From a virus, in IMG/VR virus record IMGVR_UViG_3300042731_000336, positions 1 to 24,198 of that record: a DNA stretch of 24,198 bases, one strand, 5' to 3'. The position numbers and the translations under genes were made by a program. Under the pieces are notes generated by a model. That model was not told the DNA's origin. It did not search any database and saw nothing but the letters and a program-made list of their open reading frames with translations. Positions 7,023-15,276 of this stretch are shown here, one piece after another; position 1 is the first letter of the stretch; each line of letters begins with the position of its first letter.

Positions 7023-9488
7023 ATGACTGAATTTTATACATCCGTGCTTCGTAGAGGCAACCAAATCTACTATCGGGGTGTTCGCAACGGCGAACGCGTT
7101 AAGAAAAAAATTCCTTTCCAACCACATCTTTATGTGACGGGTGACAGTGCGAGTGAGTGGAAAACACTTGAGGGTCAGTCCGTCATCGAAATGCAGTTTG
7201 ACGACATGTCGGCTGCGACTGAATATATCCAAACGTATCGTGATGTCGCAAACGTCGATGTCTACGGTAACAACAACTACGTTGCGCAGTTCATTACTCG
7301 CAAGTTTCCAAAACGTATTGACTTCGACCGTTCGTTGGTGCACGTCTGCAACATCGATATCGAGGTCGCATCTGACCAAGGGTTTCCGGAACCCGCAGAG
7401 GCTGCACATCCGGTAATCTCTATCGCACTCCGTGCGAACGACGGCACCTACTGGGTGTGGGGTATGGGTGACTACACTCCCGCCGACGGTGTTCTCTTCA
7501 TCAAGTGCAGTGATGAGTTTGACCTACTGACCAAGTTCCTGAACTACTGGAGTACACACACTCCGGACATCATCACCGGATGGAACACGCAGTTCTTTGA
7601 TATTCCGTATCTGGTCAACCGTATGCGCAGAATCACGGGTGATGAGAAGATGTCGAACCGCATGTCTCCGTGGGGAATCATTCGCGAACGTAACGTCATG
7701 ATCAACGGTAAGGCGAATCAGGCCTATGTCCTTGAGGGTATCGAACAACTCGACTACCTTGACGTTTACAAGAAGTTCACCTACACGCAACAGGAATCGT
7801 ATCGTCTTGACCACATCGCGTTTGTCGAACTGGGTGAACGCAAACTCTCGTACGAAGAACACGGAAACTTGTTCACTCTGTACAAGGAAGATTACCAGAA
7901 GTTTATCGACTACAACCTGAAAGACGTTGAGTTGGTGCACCGTCTCGATGAGAAGATGGACCTCATCTCTCTGGTATTGACCATGGCCTACAAGGCGGGT
8001 GTGAACTACACCGATACTCTGGGGACCACCAACATCTGGGACTCGATCATCTATCGCATGTTGAACGAGAAACACATCGTTGTGCCACCCAAGGTGGAGA
8101 AGACCAAGACACCATATCCAGGCGGTTATGTGAAAGAACCACAGGTGGGGTCGCACGATTGGGTCTGTTCGTTTGACCTGAACTCACTGTATCCTAACAT
8201 CATTGTGCAGTACAACATGTCGCCCGAGACGGTGATGGATGGTCTCGTTCCCGACATCTCTGTCGATAGTTTCCTTGACGGTACCACTCAAGTGACCGAA
8301 GACGGTTACTCTCTCGCACCTACGGGTGTGCGGTTCTCGCATGAACGCAAGGGTGTCGTTCCCGCAATCATTGAACAGTATTACGCAGAACGTCGGATCA
8401 TCAAGGACCAGATGCTCGCGGCTGAACAAGAGATGCAGAAGAACCCGTCGAAACAACTGGAGTATCGCATCACTGCACTCAACAACCAACAGATGGCGAT
8501 CAAGATCTTGATGAACTCACTCTATGGTGCGTTGGGTAACAAGTACTTCCGTTACTTCGATCAACGCGTTGCAGAGTCAATCACACTTGCGGGTCAGTTG
8601 TCGATCAAGTGGGCAGAACGTGCAGTGAACACTGAGATGCAAGGTATACTCCAAACCGATGAGGACTACGTCGTCGCAATCGATACCGACTCTGTTTACA
8701 TTCGCATGGGTGGTCTCATCGATAAGTTCCAACCCAAGAACCCTGTCGGGTTCCTAGACAAGATCTGCTCCACGCATTTCGAGAAACAACTGCGCAAGGC
8801 ATATGATAAGATGGCGGAGGCCACTGGTGCATATGTCAATCGCATGGAGATGGGTCGTGAGGTTATTGCAGACCGTGGTATCTGGATGGCGAAGAAACGA
8901 TACATCCTCAACGTCCACAACAACGAGGGCGTGGCGTACGCGACTCCGAAACTGAAAATGATGGGCATCGAGGCGATCAAGTCTTCCACGCCTTCGGTCG
9001 TCCGCGACAAGATGAAAGAGATCTTCCGCGTTATCATTGAGGGGACGGAGTCGGATACGCAAAACTTTATTCGTGACTTTAAGAATGGGTTTAGGACTCT
9101 TCCACCCGAGGACGTATCGTTCCCTCGTGGTGTCAGTGATCTCACTAAGTGGGTTGACCGCGACACCGTGTACAAGAAGGGTACACCCATCCATGTCCGT
9201 GGTGCGTTGTGTTTCAATAACGCAATCGCGCAGGCTGGTTTGCAGAACAAGATCGAACTGGTGAAGACCGGAGAGAAGATCAAGTTCGTTTACTTGAAGG
9301 TCCCGAATCGTTTGGGTGAGAACGTGGTGTCGTTTCCGTTGAATCTTCCGAAGGAACTGGGTCTGCACACGCACATCGATTACGACACGATGTTCGAGAA
9401 AACATTCCTTGACCCACTCGAACCGATCCTAGACGCGGTAGGATGGTCGGCAGAACCGACTGCGTCACTAGAAGATTTCTTTGTTTGA
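7023..9488 (+). CDS. 43: Family B DNA polymerase (T4 gp43-like)
   Basis: An 821-residue replicative DNA polymerase with 3'-5' proofreading. Exo I is NIDIEVASD (D112, E114), Exo II is NTQFFDIPY (188-196, D193) and Exo III is YNLKD (297-301, D301). Polymerase motif A is DLNSLYPNI (385-393), motif B is [13 protein letters not shown] (494-506) and motif C is IDTDSVYI (553-560, D554 and D556). The C-terminus ends SLEDFFV, a likely sliding-clamp contact as in T4 gp43. It is somewhat shorter than T4 gp43 (898). No intron, intein or frameshift is seen. The ATG at 7023 is chosen because the promoter -10 lies just before it, so the frame from 6987 cannot be the start. Confidence 0.97.
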   Translation: MTEFYTSVLRRGNQIYYRGVRNGERVKKKIPFQPHLYVTGDSASEWKTLEGQSVIEMQFDDMSAATEYIQTYRDVANVDVYGNNNYVAQFITRKFPKRIDFDRSLVHVCNIDIEVASDQGFPEPAEAAHPVISIALRANDGTYWVWGMGDYTPADGVLFIKCSDEFDLLTKFLNYWSTHTPDIITGWNTQFFDIPYLVNRMRRITGDEKMSNRMSPWGIIRERNVMINGKANQAYVLEGIEQLDYLDVYKKFTYTQQESYRLDHIAFVELGERKLSYEEHGNLFTLYKEDYQKFIDYNLKDVELVHRLDEKMDLISLVLTMAYKAGVNYTDTLGTTNIWDSIIYRMLNEKHIVVPPKVEKTKTPYPGGYVKEPQVGSHDWVCSFDLNSLYPNIIVQYNMSPETVMDGLVPDISVDSFLDGTTQVTEDGYSLAPTGVRFSHERKGVVPAIIEQYYAERRIIKDQMLAAEQEMQKNPSKQLEYRITALNNQQMAIKILMNSLYGALGNKYFRYFDQRVAESITLAGQLSIKWAERAVNTEMQGILQTDEDYVVAIDTDSVYIRMGGLIDKFQPKNPVGFLDKICSTHFEKQLRKAYDKMAEATGAYVNRMEMGREVIADRGIWMAKKRYILNVHNNEGVAYATPKLKMMGIEAIKSSTPSVVRDKMKEIFRVIIEGTESDTQNFIRDFKNGFRTLPPEDVSFPRGVSDLTKWVDRDTVYKKGTPIHVRGALCFNNAIAQAGLQNKIELVKTGEKIKFVYLKVPNRLGENVVSFPLNLPKELGLHTHIDYDTMFEKTFLDPLEPILDAVGWSAEPTASLEDFFV

Positions 9489-9514
9489 CTCGTACACTAA
9501 GTGTATGATATAAT
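9485..9514 (+). promoter_or_regulatory. Promoter of the primase-like gene, predicted leaderless
   Basis: TTGACT (9485-9490) overlaps the polymerase stop. An 18-base spacer leads to TATAAT (9509-9514) with an extended -10 (TGA before it). The ATG at 9522 is 7 bases after the -10, the same spacing as at the polymerase. The spacer contains the palindrome TACACT-A-AGTGTA (9493-9505). Confidence 0.85.
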
Positions 9515-9521
9515 ACAGCAC

Positions 9522-10463
9522 ATGTATGAATTAACTATATTCAAAAACCAGTACGACAACAAGACGCACCGCCGCGTATCATTTGATTCGTGGACTAAGT
9601 TCGTGCGTACACTTAATGGTCTGTACAATCAGAGAGGGCAAAAAGGTGGTCGCGATAGTTCTGTTCTTATTACTCCTGCTGTGTTTGCTGACGGAGAAAC
9701 ACGCTCTAATCGAGCGGTTACTCATTGGGCTGGCTGGGCTGCCGTTGATGTTGATGATCATACTTATCCTAACGGGTCTGTGGGAGACCTAGAGACTGCA
9801 CTCCGTGAAGACTTCGGTCAGTATGAGTACGTGGTCTATAACACTGCGAGTTCTCGCGAGGACATGCCTAAGTTCCGTATTGTCTTCAGACTTGATGACG
9901 TTGTAGAACAGGACAACATCAAGGCGTTCTGGTATGCACTCAACACTGAGTTGGGTGACATCGGTGATGCGCAGACCAAGGACATGGCCCGCATGTATTA
10001 CGTCCCTGCGCAGTATCCGGACGCATTCAGTTTCTTTCTGACCAACAGTGGTAAACCGATCAACGTCTCTGAGTTGATGGCGAAACACCCATACCACGAG
10101 AAGACAGGTAATAGTTTCCTAGATAGACTACCACCACAGTTGGCGTCTGCGGTAATTGAACATCGTAAGAATCAACTAAATAACACCGACTATAGATGGA
10201 CCTCGTATCGTGATTGTCCTTTCTGGCCTAAGATGTTGGGTGCGAAATATCAAACGATCACGGGTGAGGGGTGGTACTTTCAGATGTACCGCATCATGGT
10301 CGCCATCGCGGGTAATGCGTATGCGAAAGGATACCCACTGTCTGCGAAAGAGATTGAAGAACTTTGTAGGGAGTTCGACCGTGACAACGGTAACTGGTAC
10401 GAGAATCGTCCCATGTTGACCGAGGCGGATCGGGCCCTAGAATATATCTACAGAAATGGATGA
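9522..10463 (+). CDS. Putative archaeo-eukaryotic-type (AEP) primase/replication protein
   Basis: A 313-residue protein whose N-terminal half resembles primase/polymerase domains of the AEP superfamily. GWAAVDVDDH (71-80) supplies a DxD metal site at the end of a strand. YEYVVYNTASS (101-111) with KFRIVFRLD (117-125) matches the pattern in which a T/S-S-R element and a following basic strand line the active site, and ARMYYVPAQYP fits a later conserved strand. The C-terminal part is helical and may be a PriCT-like module. Its position directly after the polymerase supports a priming role. Codons for residues about 45-90 are unusually rich in T-ending triplets. No Shine-Dalgarno; start set by the promoter. 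Confidence 0.5.
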   Translation: MYELTIFKNQYDNKTHRRVSFDSWTKFVRTLNGLYNQRGQKGGRDSSVLITPAVFADGETRSNRAVTHWAGWAAVDVDDHTYPNGSVGDLETALREDFGQYEYVVYNTASSREDMPKFRIVFRLDDVVEQDNIKAFWYALNTELGDIGDAQTKDMARMYYVPAQYPDAFSFFLTNSGKPINVSELMAKHPYHEKTGNSFLDRLPPQLASAVIEHRKNQLNNTDYRWTSYRDCPFWPKMLGAKYQTITGEGWYFQMYRIMVAIAGNAYAKGYPLSAKEIEELCREFDRDNGNWYENRPMLTEADRALEYIYRNG

Positions 10464-11407
10464 ATGAAATGAAAATCTTAGTAACTGGTGCGGCTGGTTT
10501 TATCGGGTCGCAGTTATCAAAAAGACTCATGGATGATGGTCACGTTGTCAAAGGTATTGACAACTTCAACAGTCACCTCTACGAACCACAACTCAAGCGT
10601 GATCGCATGGTCCACTTCGGACTGGACATCTGGGGTTGTGACCTGAAAGATCCAATCAAGACTGAGGCACTACTGCGCGACTTCGATCCTGAAGTCATCA
10701 TTCACCTTGCGGCTCTCGCGGGTGTGCGCGACTCACTAGGTAAAGAGAAACAGTATCACGCGAACAATATTGATGCAACTCAGAACATGATTGACATCTG
10801 TAAGGCCCATATACCTGACGTACGTATCATCTATGCCTCAACGTCGTGTGTCTATGCAGGGTCACAGACTCCGTGGACTGAGGGTGAAGAGACGGGTAAA
10901 CAGTTAAACGCATACGGATACACCAAGTGGGCAAACGAGTGTCAGTTCCAATCGTCGGGACTTAACACAGTCGGTCTGCGATTCTTCACGGTCTATGGAC
11001 CTTGGGGTCGTCCGGACATGGCGTTGTTCGATTTTACGAAAAATATCCTTGCAGGAAACGAGATTACTGTGTATAATTACGGGGATATGAAACGCGACTT
11101 TACGTACGTGGACGATATCATTGATGGTATCGAATGCGTACTCAGACACGACGATATCGAGTCTGGAGAGATCTTTAATATCGGTAGGGGTGAACAAGTC
11201 AACTTGATGGACTTCATCGCTGAGATTGAAAAGAACACGGGTAAAGAGGCCATCAAAAACTTGGCACCTAAACATCCGGCAGACACCAAGGAGACTTGGT
11301 CTAACACTGCGAAACTTGAACAGTATGGATACGCACCCAAGGTAAGTATTGGGGAAGGTGTCCGTCGTTTTTATGAATGGTACAAAACTTATAATGAGGT
11401 AGACTAA
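10460..11407 (+). CDS. NAD-dependent epimerase, probably UDP-glucuronate 4-epimerase
   Basis: A 315-residue short-chain dehydrogenase/reductase (extended). The NAD-binding GAAGFIG motif is at 10-16. HLAALAGVRDSL (82-93), ASTSCVYAG (126-134), the catalytic YxxxK (Y152-K156), RFFTVYGPWGRPDMALF and NYGDMKRDFTYVDDI are signatures of UDP-glucuronate 4-epimerases. These interconvert UDP-glucuronate and UDP-galacturonate in the cytoplasm. Length is close to the family's usual 315-340. The start overlaps the preceding stop (ATGA); an in-frame ATG at 10469 is an alternative. It is followed with a 1-base overlap by UDP-glucose dehydrogenase, which makes its substrate. Confidence 0.85.
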   Translation: MNEMKILVTGAAGFIGSQLSKRLMDDGHVVKGIDNFNSHLYEPQLKRDRMVHFGLDIWGCDLKDPIKTEALLRDFDPEVIIHLAALAGVRDSLGKEKQYHANNIDATQNMIDICKAHIPDVRIIYASTSCVYAGSQTPWTEGEETGKQLNAYGYTKWANECQFQSSGLNTVGLRFFTVYGPWGRPDMALFDFTKNILAGNEITVYNYGDMKRDFTYVDDIIDGIECVLRHDDIESGEIFNIGRGEQVNLMDFIAEIEKNTGKEAIKNLAPKHPADTKETWSNTAKLEQYGYAPKVSIGEGVRRFYEWYKTYNEVD

Positions 11408-12381
11408 TGTCTAACGACTTACCACTCAGCCCATCGAATCCATTTCGATTGGCGATCGTGGGTCATGGGTTTGTTGGTCAGGCGGTCGAGTATGCGTTTA
11501 CGCATCCGTTCGTTGACTTCAAACTAATCGATCCTAAGTACAACACTTCAGTGGATGACTTGAAAGAGTATGATCCACACTGTGCATTTATCTGTGCACC
11601 AACACCATCTCTCGATGACGGTAACGTGGATTCTTCGATTGTCGAAGAGTCAGTGTTGAAGTGTTTGAAACAAACCAATGCACTGGTTGCAGTAAAATCA
11701 ACCATCACTCCGGACGTGATCACACGTCTTTATAATACGATGGGTCGTCGCGAGATTGACCGTTTCGTATACAACCCTGAGTTCCTGACTGAGAAGAACG
11801 CGAAGGCTGACTTCGTGACTGCGAAGTATCACGTGATCGGTGGATCACCACAGGCGACACAGGAACTCGTAGAGATCTACGACATCTTTTCCGGTTGCGA
11901 GTCTAACGACTACCATCGCATGACTGCGTTCGAGGCGTCGTTCGTCAAGTACACTATCAACTCATACCTTGCAACTAAGGTGACCTTCTTCAACCAGTTG
12001 TATGATCTGGTGAACGCGTATGGGTGTTCGTACAACATCGTTACTCGTGCAGCGGGTCTGGACGAACGCGTCGGTATGGGTCACACTCGTGTCCCTGGCT
12101 TTGACGGTAAACGTGGATTCGGTGGCGCATGTCTACCAAAAGATACGAAGGCATTCCTTGGGTTCTCTACTGTAGAGAACGACGACGGTACTCAAGTTTC
12201 TTTCGACTTACTCGAAAAAGTTCTTGACATCAACAGCCGTTATCGTGTACAGTATGAGCTTGATGAACGTGAAAAAGTCAACAACATTACTTTCGTAGAT
12301 TTCGGAGACAAACATGTCGATAATGGACAAATTGAAGAAGAACAGCAAGATCAAGGAGACGGAGACGCTCTCCCAGAGTAA
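11407..12381 (+). CDS. ugd: UDP-glucose 6-dehydrogenase lacking the C-terminal domain
   Basis: A 324-residue member of the UDP-glucose/GDP-mannose dehydrogenase family, which oxidises UDP-glucose to UDP-glucuronate with two NAD+. Seen: the NAD motif GHGFVG (19-24), CAPTP (63-67), KSTITP (97-102), YNPEFLTEKNAKADF (122-136), K181 and N185 of the central helix, and FGGACLPKD with catalytic Cys242. The protein stops soon after this. Instead of the usual UDP-binding C-terminal domain of about 110 residues it has a charged tail (EEEQQDQGDGDALPE). That tail is encoded in the 68 bases overlapping uvsX. Whether it is active without that domain is uncertain; UDP could be bound through dimer contacts or another protein. 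Confidence 0.85.
   Translation: MSNDLPLSPSNPFRLAIVGHGFVGQAVEYAFTHPFVDFKLIDPKYNTSVDDLKEYDPHCAFICAPTPSLDDGNVDSSIVEESVLKCLKQTNALVAVKSTITPDVITRLYNTMGRREIDRFVYNPEFLTEKNAKADFVTAKYHVIGGSPQATQELVEIYDIFSGCESNDYHRMTAFEASFVKYTINSYLATKVTFFNQLYDLVNAYGCSYNIVTRAAGLDERVGMGHTRVPGFDGKRGFGGACLPKDTKAFLGFSTVENDDGTQVSFDLLEKVLDINSRYRVQYELDEREKVNNITFVDFGDKHVDNGQIEEEQQDQGDGDALPE
12224..12253 (+). promoter_or_regulatory. Possible internal promoter ahead of uvsX
   Basis: TTGACA (12224-12229), 18-base spacer, TACAGT (12248-12253), inside the ugd coding region about 60 bases before uvsX. The -35 is perfect, the -10 matches four of six. It could give uvsX independent expression, but it lies in coding sequence and may be chance. 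Confidence 0.3.
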
Positions 12382-13366
12382 GTTCTTCACAGAGAAAGAT
12401 ATGGTACCGACCGACGTTCCAATGGTGAACGTCGCTTTGTCCGGTTCCGTAAATGGTGGTGTGACGCCTGGGCTGACAGTCCTTGCGGGCCCATCGAAAC
12501 ACTTCAAGACATCATTCGCATTACTTATGGCAGGTGCGTATCTAAACGCCAAACCAGATGCGGTGATGTTGTTTTATGATTCGGAGTTCGGTTCTCCGCA
12601 GTCATACTTTGAGCAGTTCGGGATAGATACTGACCGCGTACTGCACACACCGATTGCAAACGTCGAGGAACTCAAGTTCGACTTGGTCAACCAGTTAGAA
12701 GAACTAGACCGTGAGGATGACGTGGTTATTGTCATCGACTCGATTGGTAACCTTGCGTCCAAGAAAGAACTAGAAGACGCACTGAATGAGAAAGGTGTCG
12801 CAGACATGTCTCGTGCGAAATCTCTTAAAGGTCTGTTCCGTATGGTCACTCCATACTTGACCATGAAAGATATTCCTTTACTTGCAATCAACCACACTTA
12901 CAAAGAGATCGGCTTGTTCCCGAAAGATGTTGTTGGTGGCGGTACGGGTATTTACTACTCGGCCGACAACATCTGGATCATCGGTCGTCAACAAGAGAAA
13001 CAAGGTACTGAGGTTGTTGGATACAACTTCGTAATCAATGTAGAGAAATCCCGTTATGTCAAAGAGAAGTCGAAGATTCCTATCGGAGTTTCGTGGGAAG
13101 GGGGTGTTCAAAAGTATAGTGGTCTTCTCGACATCGCTCTTGCTGGTGGTTATGTTGTTAAGCCTTCTAACGGTTGGTATCAAAAAGTTGACACAACTAC
13201 AGGCGAAGTCATTGGGAATAAAGTACGAACAAAGGACACCCTGAGCGGAGAGTTCTGGGAACCAGTGTTTGAGTCAACAGACTTTGCAGAATTCCTTGAA
13301 AAGACCTACAAGATAGGTTATAATAGCAACATCAATGCAGAGACCATTGTTGAGGAGGCAGTGTGA
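12314..13366 (+). CDS. uvsX: UvsX, RecA-like recombinase
   Basis: A 350-residue strand-exchange protein of the T4 UvsX/RecA family. It forms filaments on single-stranded DNA for recombination-dependent replication and repair. SQSKFFTEKDMVPTDVPM (20-37) and NVALSG match T4 UvsX closely. Walker A is AGPSKHFKTS (58-67), Walker B is VVIVIDSIGN (137-146), and NHTYKE, GGGTGIYYSADNIWIIG and NVEKSRYVKEKSK are family blocks. It is about 40 residues shorter than T4 UvsX (391), mainly at the acidic C-terminus. Start at 12314 is backed by GGAG at 12304-12307, although this overlaps ugd by 68 bases; an in-frame ATG at 12323 is less well placed. Confidence 0.97.
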   Translation: MSIMDKLKKNSKIKETETLSQSKFFTEKDMVPTDVPMVNVALSGSVNGGVTPGLTVLAGPSKHFKTSFALLMAGAYLNAKPDAVMLFYDSEFGSPQSYFEQFGIDTDRVLHTPIANVEELKFDLVNQLEELDREDDVVIVIDSIGNLASKKELEDALNEKGVADMSRAKSLKGLFRMVTPYLTMKDIPLLAINHTYKEIGLFPKDVVGGGTGIYYSADNIWIIGRQQEKQGTEVVGYNFVINVEKSRYVKEKSKIPIGVSWEGGVQKYSGLLDIALAGGYVVKPSNGWYQKVDTTTGEVIGNKVRTKDTLSGEFWEPVFESTDFAEFLEKTYKIGYNSNINAETIVEEAV

Positions 13367-13716
13367 GTGAACTTGATTTAGATAAACCAAACGAGGCTAT
13401 CGACTACCAGTTGATACCCGAAATCGTAGATGATGAACAACTATGGAAGGTCCGTCTACTACGTGCGCCGTTTGACCAAACAACGATACGTTTTAAGAAC
13501 GTACAGATAGACAGTGAGAATGAACGTCTCACTTTTAACTTCACCATTGTAGAAGGTGATGACTTTACTGAGGACAATGCAGAACTTCAAGAGTTTGCTG
13601 CCGCAGTATTATCAGACATCATCAACACTGCAGTAAAAGAAGGTTGGTTAGGAACACGAGAGACAGATGACGGAAATAAATCTACAACAGACGATTCTTC
13701 GGAATCTACTGACTAA
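13363..13716 (+). CDS. Hypothetical acidic protein between uvsX and helicase
   Basis: A 117-residue protein of unknown function. It starts with GTG at 13363, sharing GTGA with the uvsX stop, with a strong GAGGAGG Shine-Dalgarno at 13352-13358. The fold looks like mixed strands (LWKVRLLRAPF, TIRFKNVQI, RLTFNFTIVEGDD) followed by a helix (AELQEFAAAVLSDIINTAVKEG) and a Ser/Thr/Asp-rich disordered tail. The tail is encoded over the 50 bases shared with the helicase gene. A small gene sits between uvsX and gene 41 in several T4-like marine phages. Its place suggests a role linked to recombination or helicase loading, but that is inference. Confidence 0.75.
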   Translation: MSELDLDKPNEAIDYQLIPEIVDDEQLWKVRLLRAPFDQTTIRFKNVQIDSENERLTFNFTIVEGDDFTEDNAELQEFAAAVLSDIINTAVKEGWLGTRETDDGNKSTTDDSSESTD

Positions 13717-15061
13717 CGATTCATATACACGGAAGGTTGCGGCCTTCCTATCCCCTGAATATTTCGAAGGTGTATACAAGGGACTCTTCAAAGAGTTCAC
13801 GTCGTTTATTGCGAAATACAATAAACTACCTAGTATGGAATCCTTCAAGATCGAGGTGGATGAGGCTGATCGTTTACCGGAAGAACAGTATCGCATGGCG
13901 ATGGACATTCTTCCGGACATCTTCACATACTCTGAAGAAAACCTTGATTGGTTGGTAGAACGTACTGAGAAGTGGTGTCAAGACCGTGCGGTATTCAATG
14001 CGGTCATGGAGTCGATTCAGATCATCGACGGTAAACACCAGACCTTGAGTAAGAATGCGATCCCTGACGTGTTGTCTAAGGCGCTGTCCGTATCGTTTGA
14101 TACTAACATCGGTCACGACTACATCGACAATGCGGATCAACGATTCGACTTCTATCATCTCGATGAGGAACGTCTAGCGTTCGATCTGGACTACTTTAAC
14201 AAGATCACCAAGGGTGGACTACCTAACAAGACTCTGAACATCGCTCTGGCAGGTACAGGGGTTGGTAAGTCATTGTTCATGTGTCATCAGGCTGCGTCTG
14301 CTCTGAGTATGGGTAAGAACGTTCTGTACATCACTATGGAGATGTCCGAAGAACGGATCGCAGAACGTATCGACGCAAACCTACTGAACGTACCGATTGA
14401 TCAGTTGGAGTTGTTATCAAAAGATATGTTCACGCAGAAGGTGCACAACGTCGCGCACAAGACCGATGGTAAACTGATCATCAAAGAGTACCCGACGGGT
14501 AGTGCACACGCGAATCACTTCCGTGCGTTACTGAACGAATTGAAACTGAAGAAAAACTTTATTCCGGATATCATCTTTGTTGATTATCTGAATATCTGCG
14601 CGAGTGCGCGTATGAAGGGGATGGGTGGTGCTATTAACTCGTATACATATGTCAAGTCTATTGCTGAGGAGTTACGTGGTCTCGCCGTGGAATTCGACGT
14701 GCCGATCGTGTCTGCAACACAGACGACGCGTTCTGGTTACTCTAATGACGATGTGGGGCTGGAAGATACGTCCGAATCTTTTGGACTACCCGCAACCGCC
14801 GACTTCATGTTCGCACTCATTACCAATGATGAACTCAAGGCTGCTGGACAAATACTTGTCAAACAGTTGAAGAATAGATATAACGATCCAGGCCTCCACC
14901 AAAGGTTCGTGATCGGTGTAGATAGATCCAAGATGCGTTTGTATGATGTTGACCAAAACGACTCGCCCCTAAATAAAGATGAAGATAATGGTGCAGCGTT
15001 TGATAATTCTGCTACAGGTCAAAGACTGTCGCAGGAAAGGTTTTCAGATTTCAAACTATAA
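13667..15061 (+). CDS. 41: DnaB-like replicative helicase (T4 gp41-like)
   Basis: A 464-residue hexameric 5'-3' DNA helicase of the gp41/DnaB group, which unwinds ahead of the polymerase and works with a primase. The N-terminal domain (about 1-145) is helical. The RecA-fold ATPase core has Walker A AGTGVGKS (195-202), the H1a-like ITMEMSEERIAERIDANLL (222-240), Walker B FVDYLNI (304-310, D306), and the sensor block VSATQTTRSGY. The C-terminal tail ends LSQERFSDFKL. Length is near T4 gp41 (475). It overlaps the previous gene by 50 bases. AAGGAG of the next gene begins inside its stop codon region. Confidence 0.95.
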   Translation: MTEINLQQTILRNLLTNDSYTRKVAAFLSPEYFEGVYKGLFKEFTSFIAKYNKLPSMESFKIEVDEADRLPEEQYRMAMDILPDIFTYSEENLDWLVERTEKWCQDRAVFNAVMESIQIIDGKHQTLSKNAIPDVLSKALSVSFDTNIGHDYIDNADQRFDFYHLDEERLAFDLDYFNKITKGGLPNKTLNIALAGTGVGKSLFMCHQAASALSMGKNVLYITMEMSEERIAERIDANLLNVPIDQLELLSKDMFTQKVHNVAHKTDGKLIIKEYPTGSAHANHFRALLNELKLKKNFIPDIIFVDYLNICASARMKGMGGAINSYTYVKSIAEELRGLAVEFDVPIVSATQTTRSGYSNDDVGLEDTSESFGLPATADFMFALITNDELKAAGQILVKQLKNRYNDPGLHQRFVIGVDRSKMRLYDVDQNDSPLNKDEDNGAAFDNSATGQRLSQERFSDFKL

Positions 15062-15064
15062 GGA

Positions 15065-15079
15065 GATCCATTATGGATC
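15065..15079. repeat. 15-bp palindrome over a start codon
   Basis: GATCCAT-T-ATGGATC, seven-base arms with one central base. It covers the start codon (15073-15075) of the small membrane protein and touches the last base of its Shine-Dalgarno. A DNA-binding site or chance are both possible. Confidence 0.45.
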
Positions 15080-15252
15080 CATACCTACACACGTTTATTG
15101 CAATCATTATGCTTGCCTTCACATACTACTTTGGTATGTTTAAGGGCATGACGCGAGGTATACAAAACACATTAACACATCTGTTGAAGTACGGTGTACT
15201 CACCGAGGCAGATATTGAAGAGGCTAACCGAAGACATGAGAGAGACCGTTAA
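15073..15252 (+). CDS. 59-residue small membrane protein
   Basis: A short ORF beginning MDPYLHTFIAIIMLAFTYYFG, with one hydrophobic helix over residues about 7-22. A basic stretch (K24, R28) follows, then an amphipathic helix LTHLLKYGVLTEADIEEANRRHERDR, giving a probable cytoplasmic C-terminus. A perfect AAGGAG (15060-15065), overlapping the helicase stop codon, lies 7 bases before the ATG, and codon use is like its neighbours. It is probably co-transcribed with the helicase. A membrane tether for replication proteins is one idea that its position invites; there is no direct support. Confidence 0.75.
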   Translation: MDPYLHTFIAIIMLAFTYYFGMFKGMTRGIQNTLTHLLKYGVLTEADIEEANRRHERDR

Positions 15253-15276
15253 CGTCTAATTTCATGTAATCTAATC

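Noticed and set aside
7524-8156. 210-residue minus-strand ORF inside the DNA polymerase gene
   Set aside because: Shadow frame of a certain gene; sequence is rich in Val/His/Leu repeats typical of antisense translation and has no ribosome site. The same applies to the 206- and 195-residue minus frames at 8696-9374.
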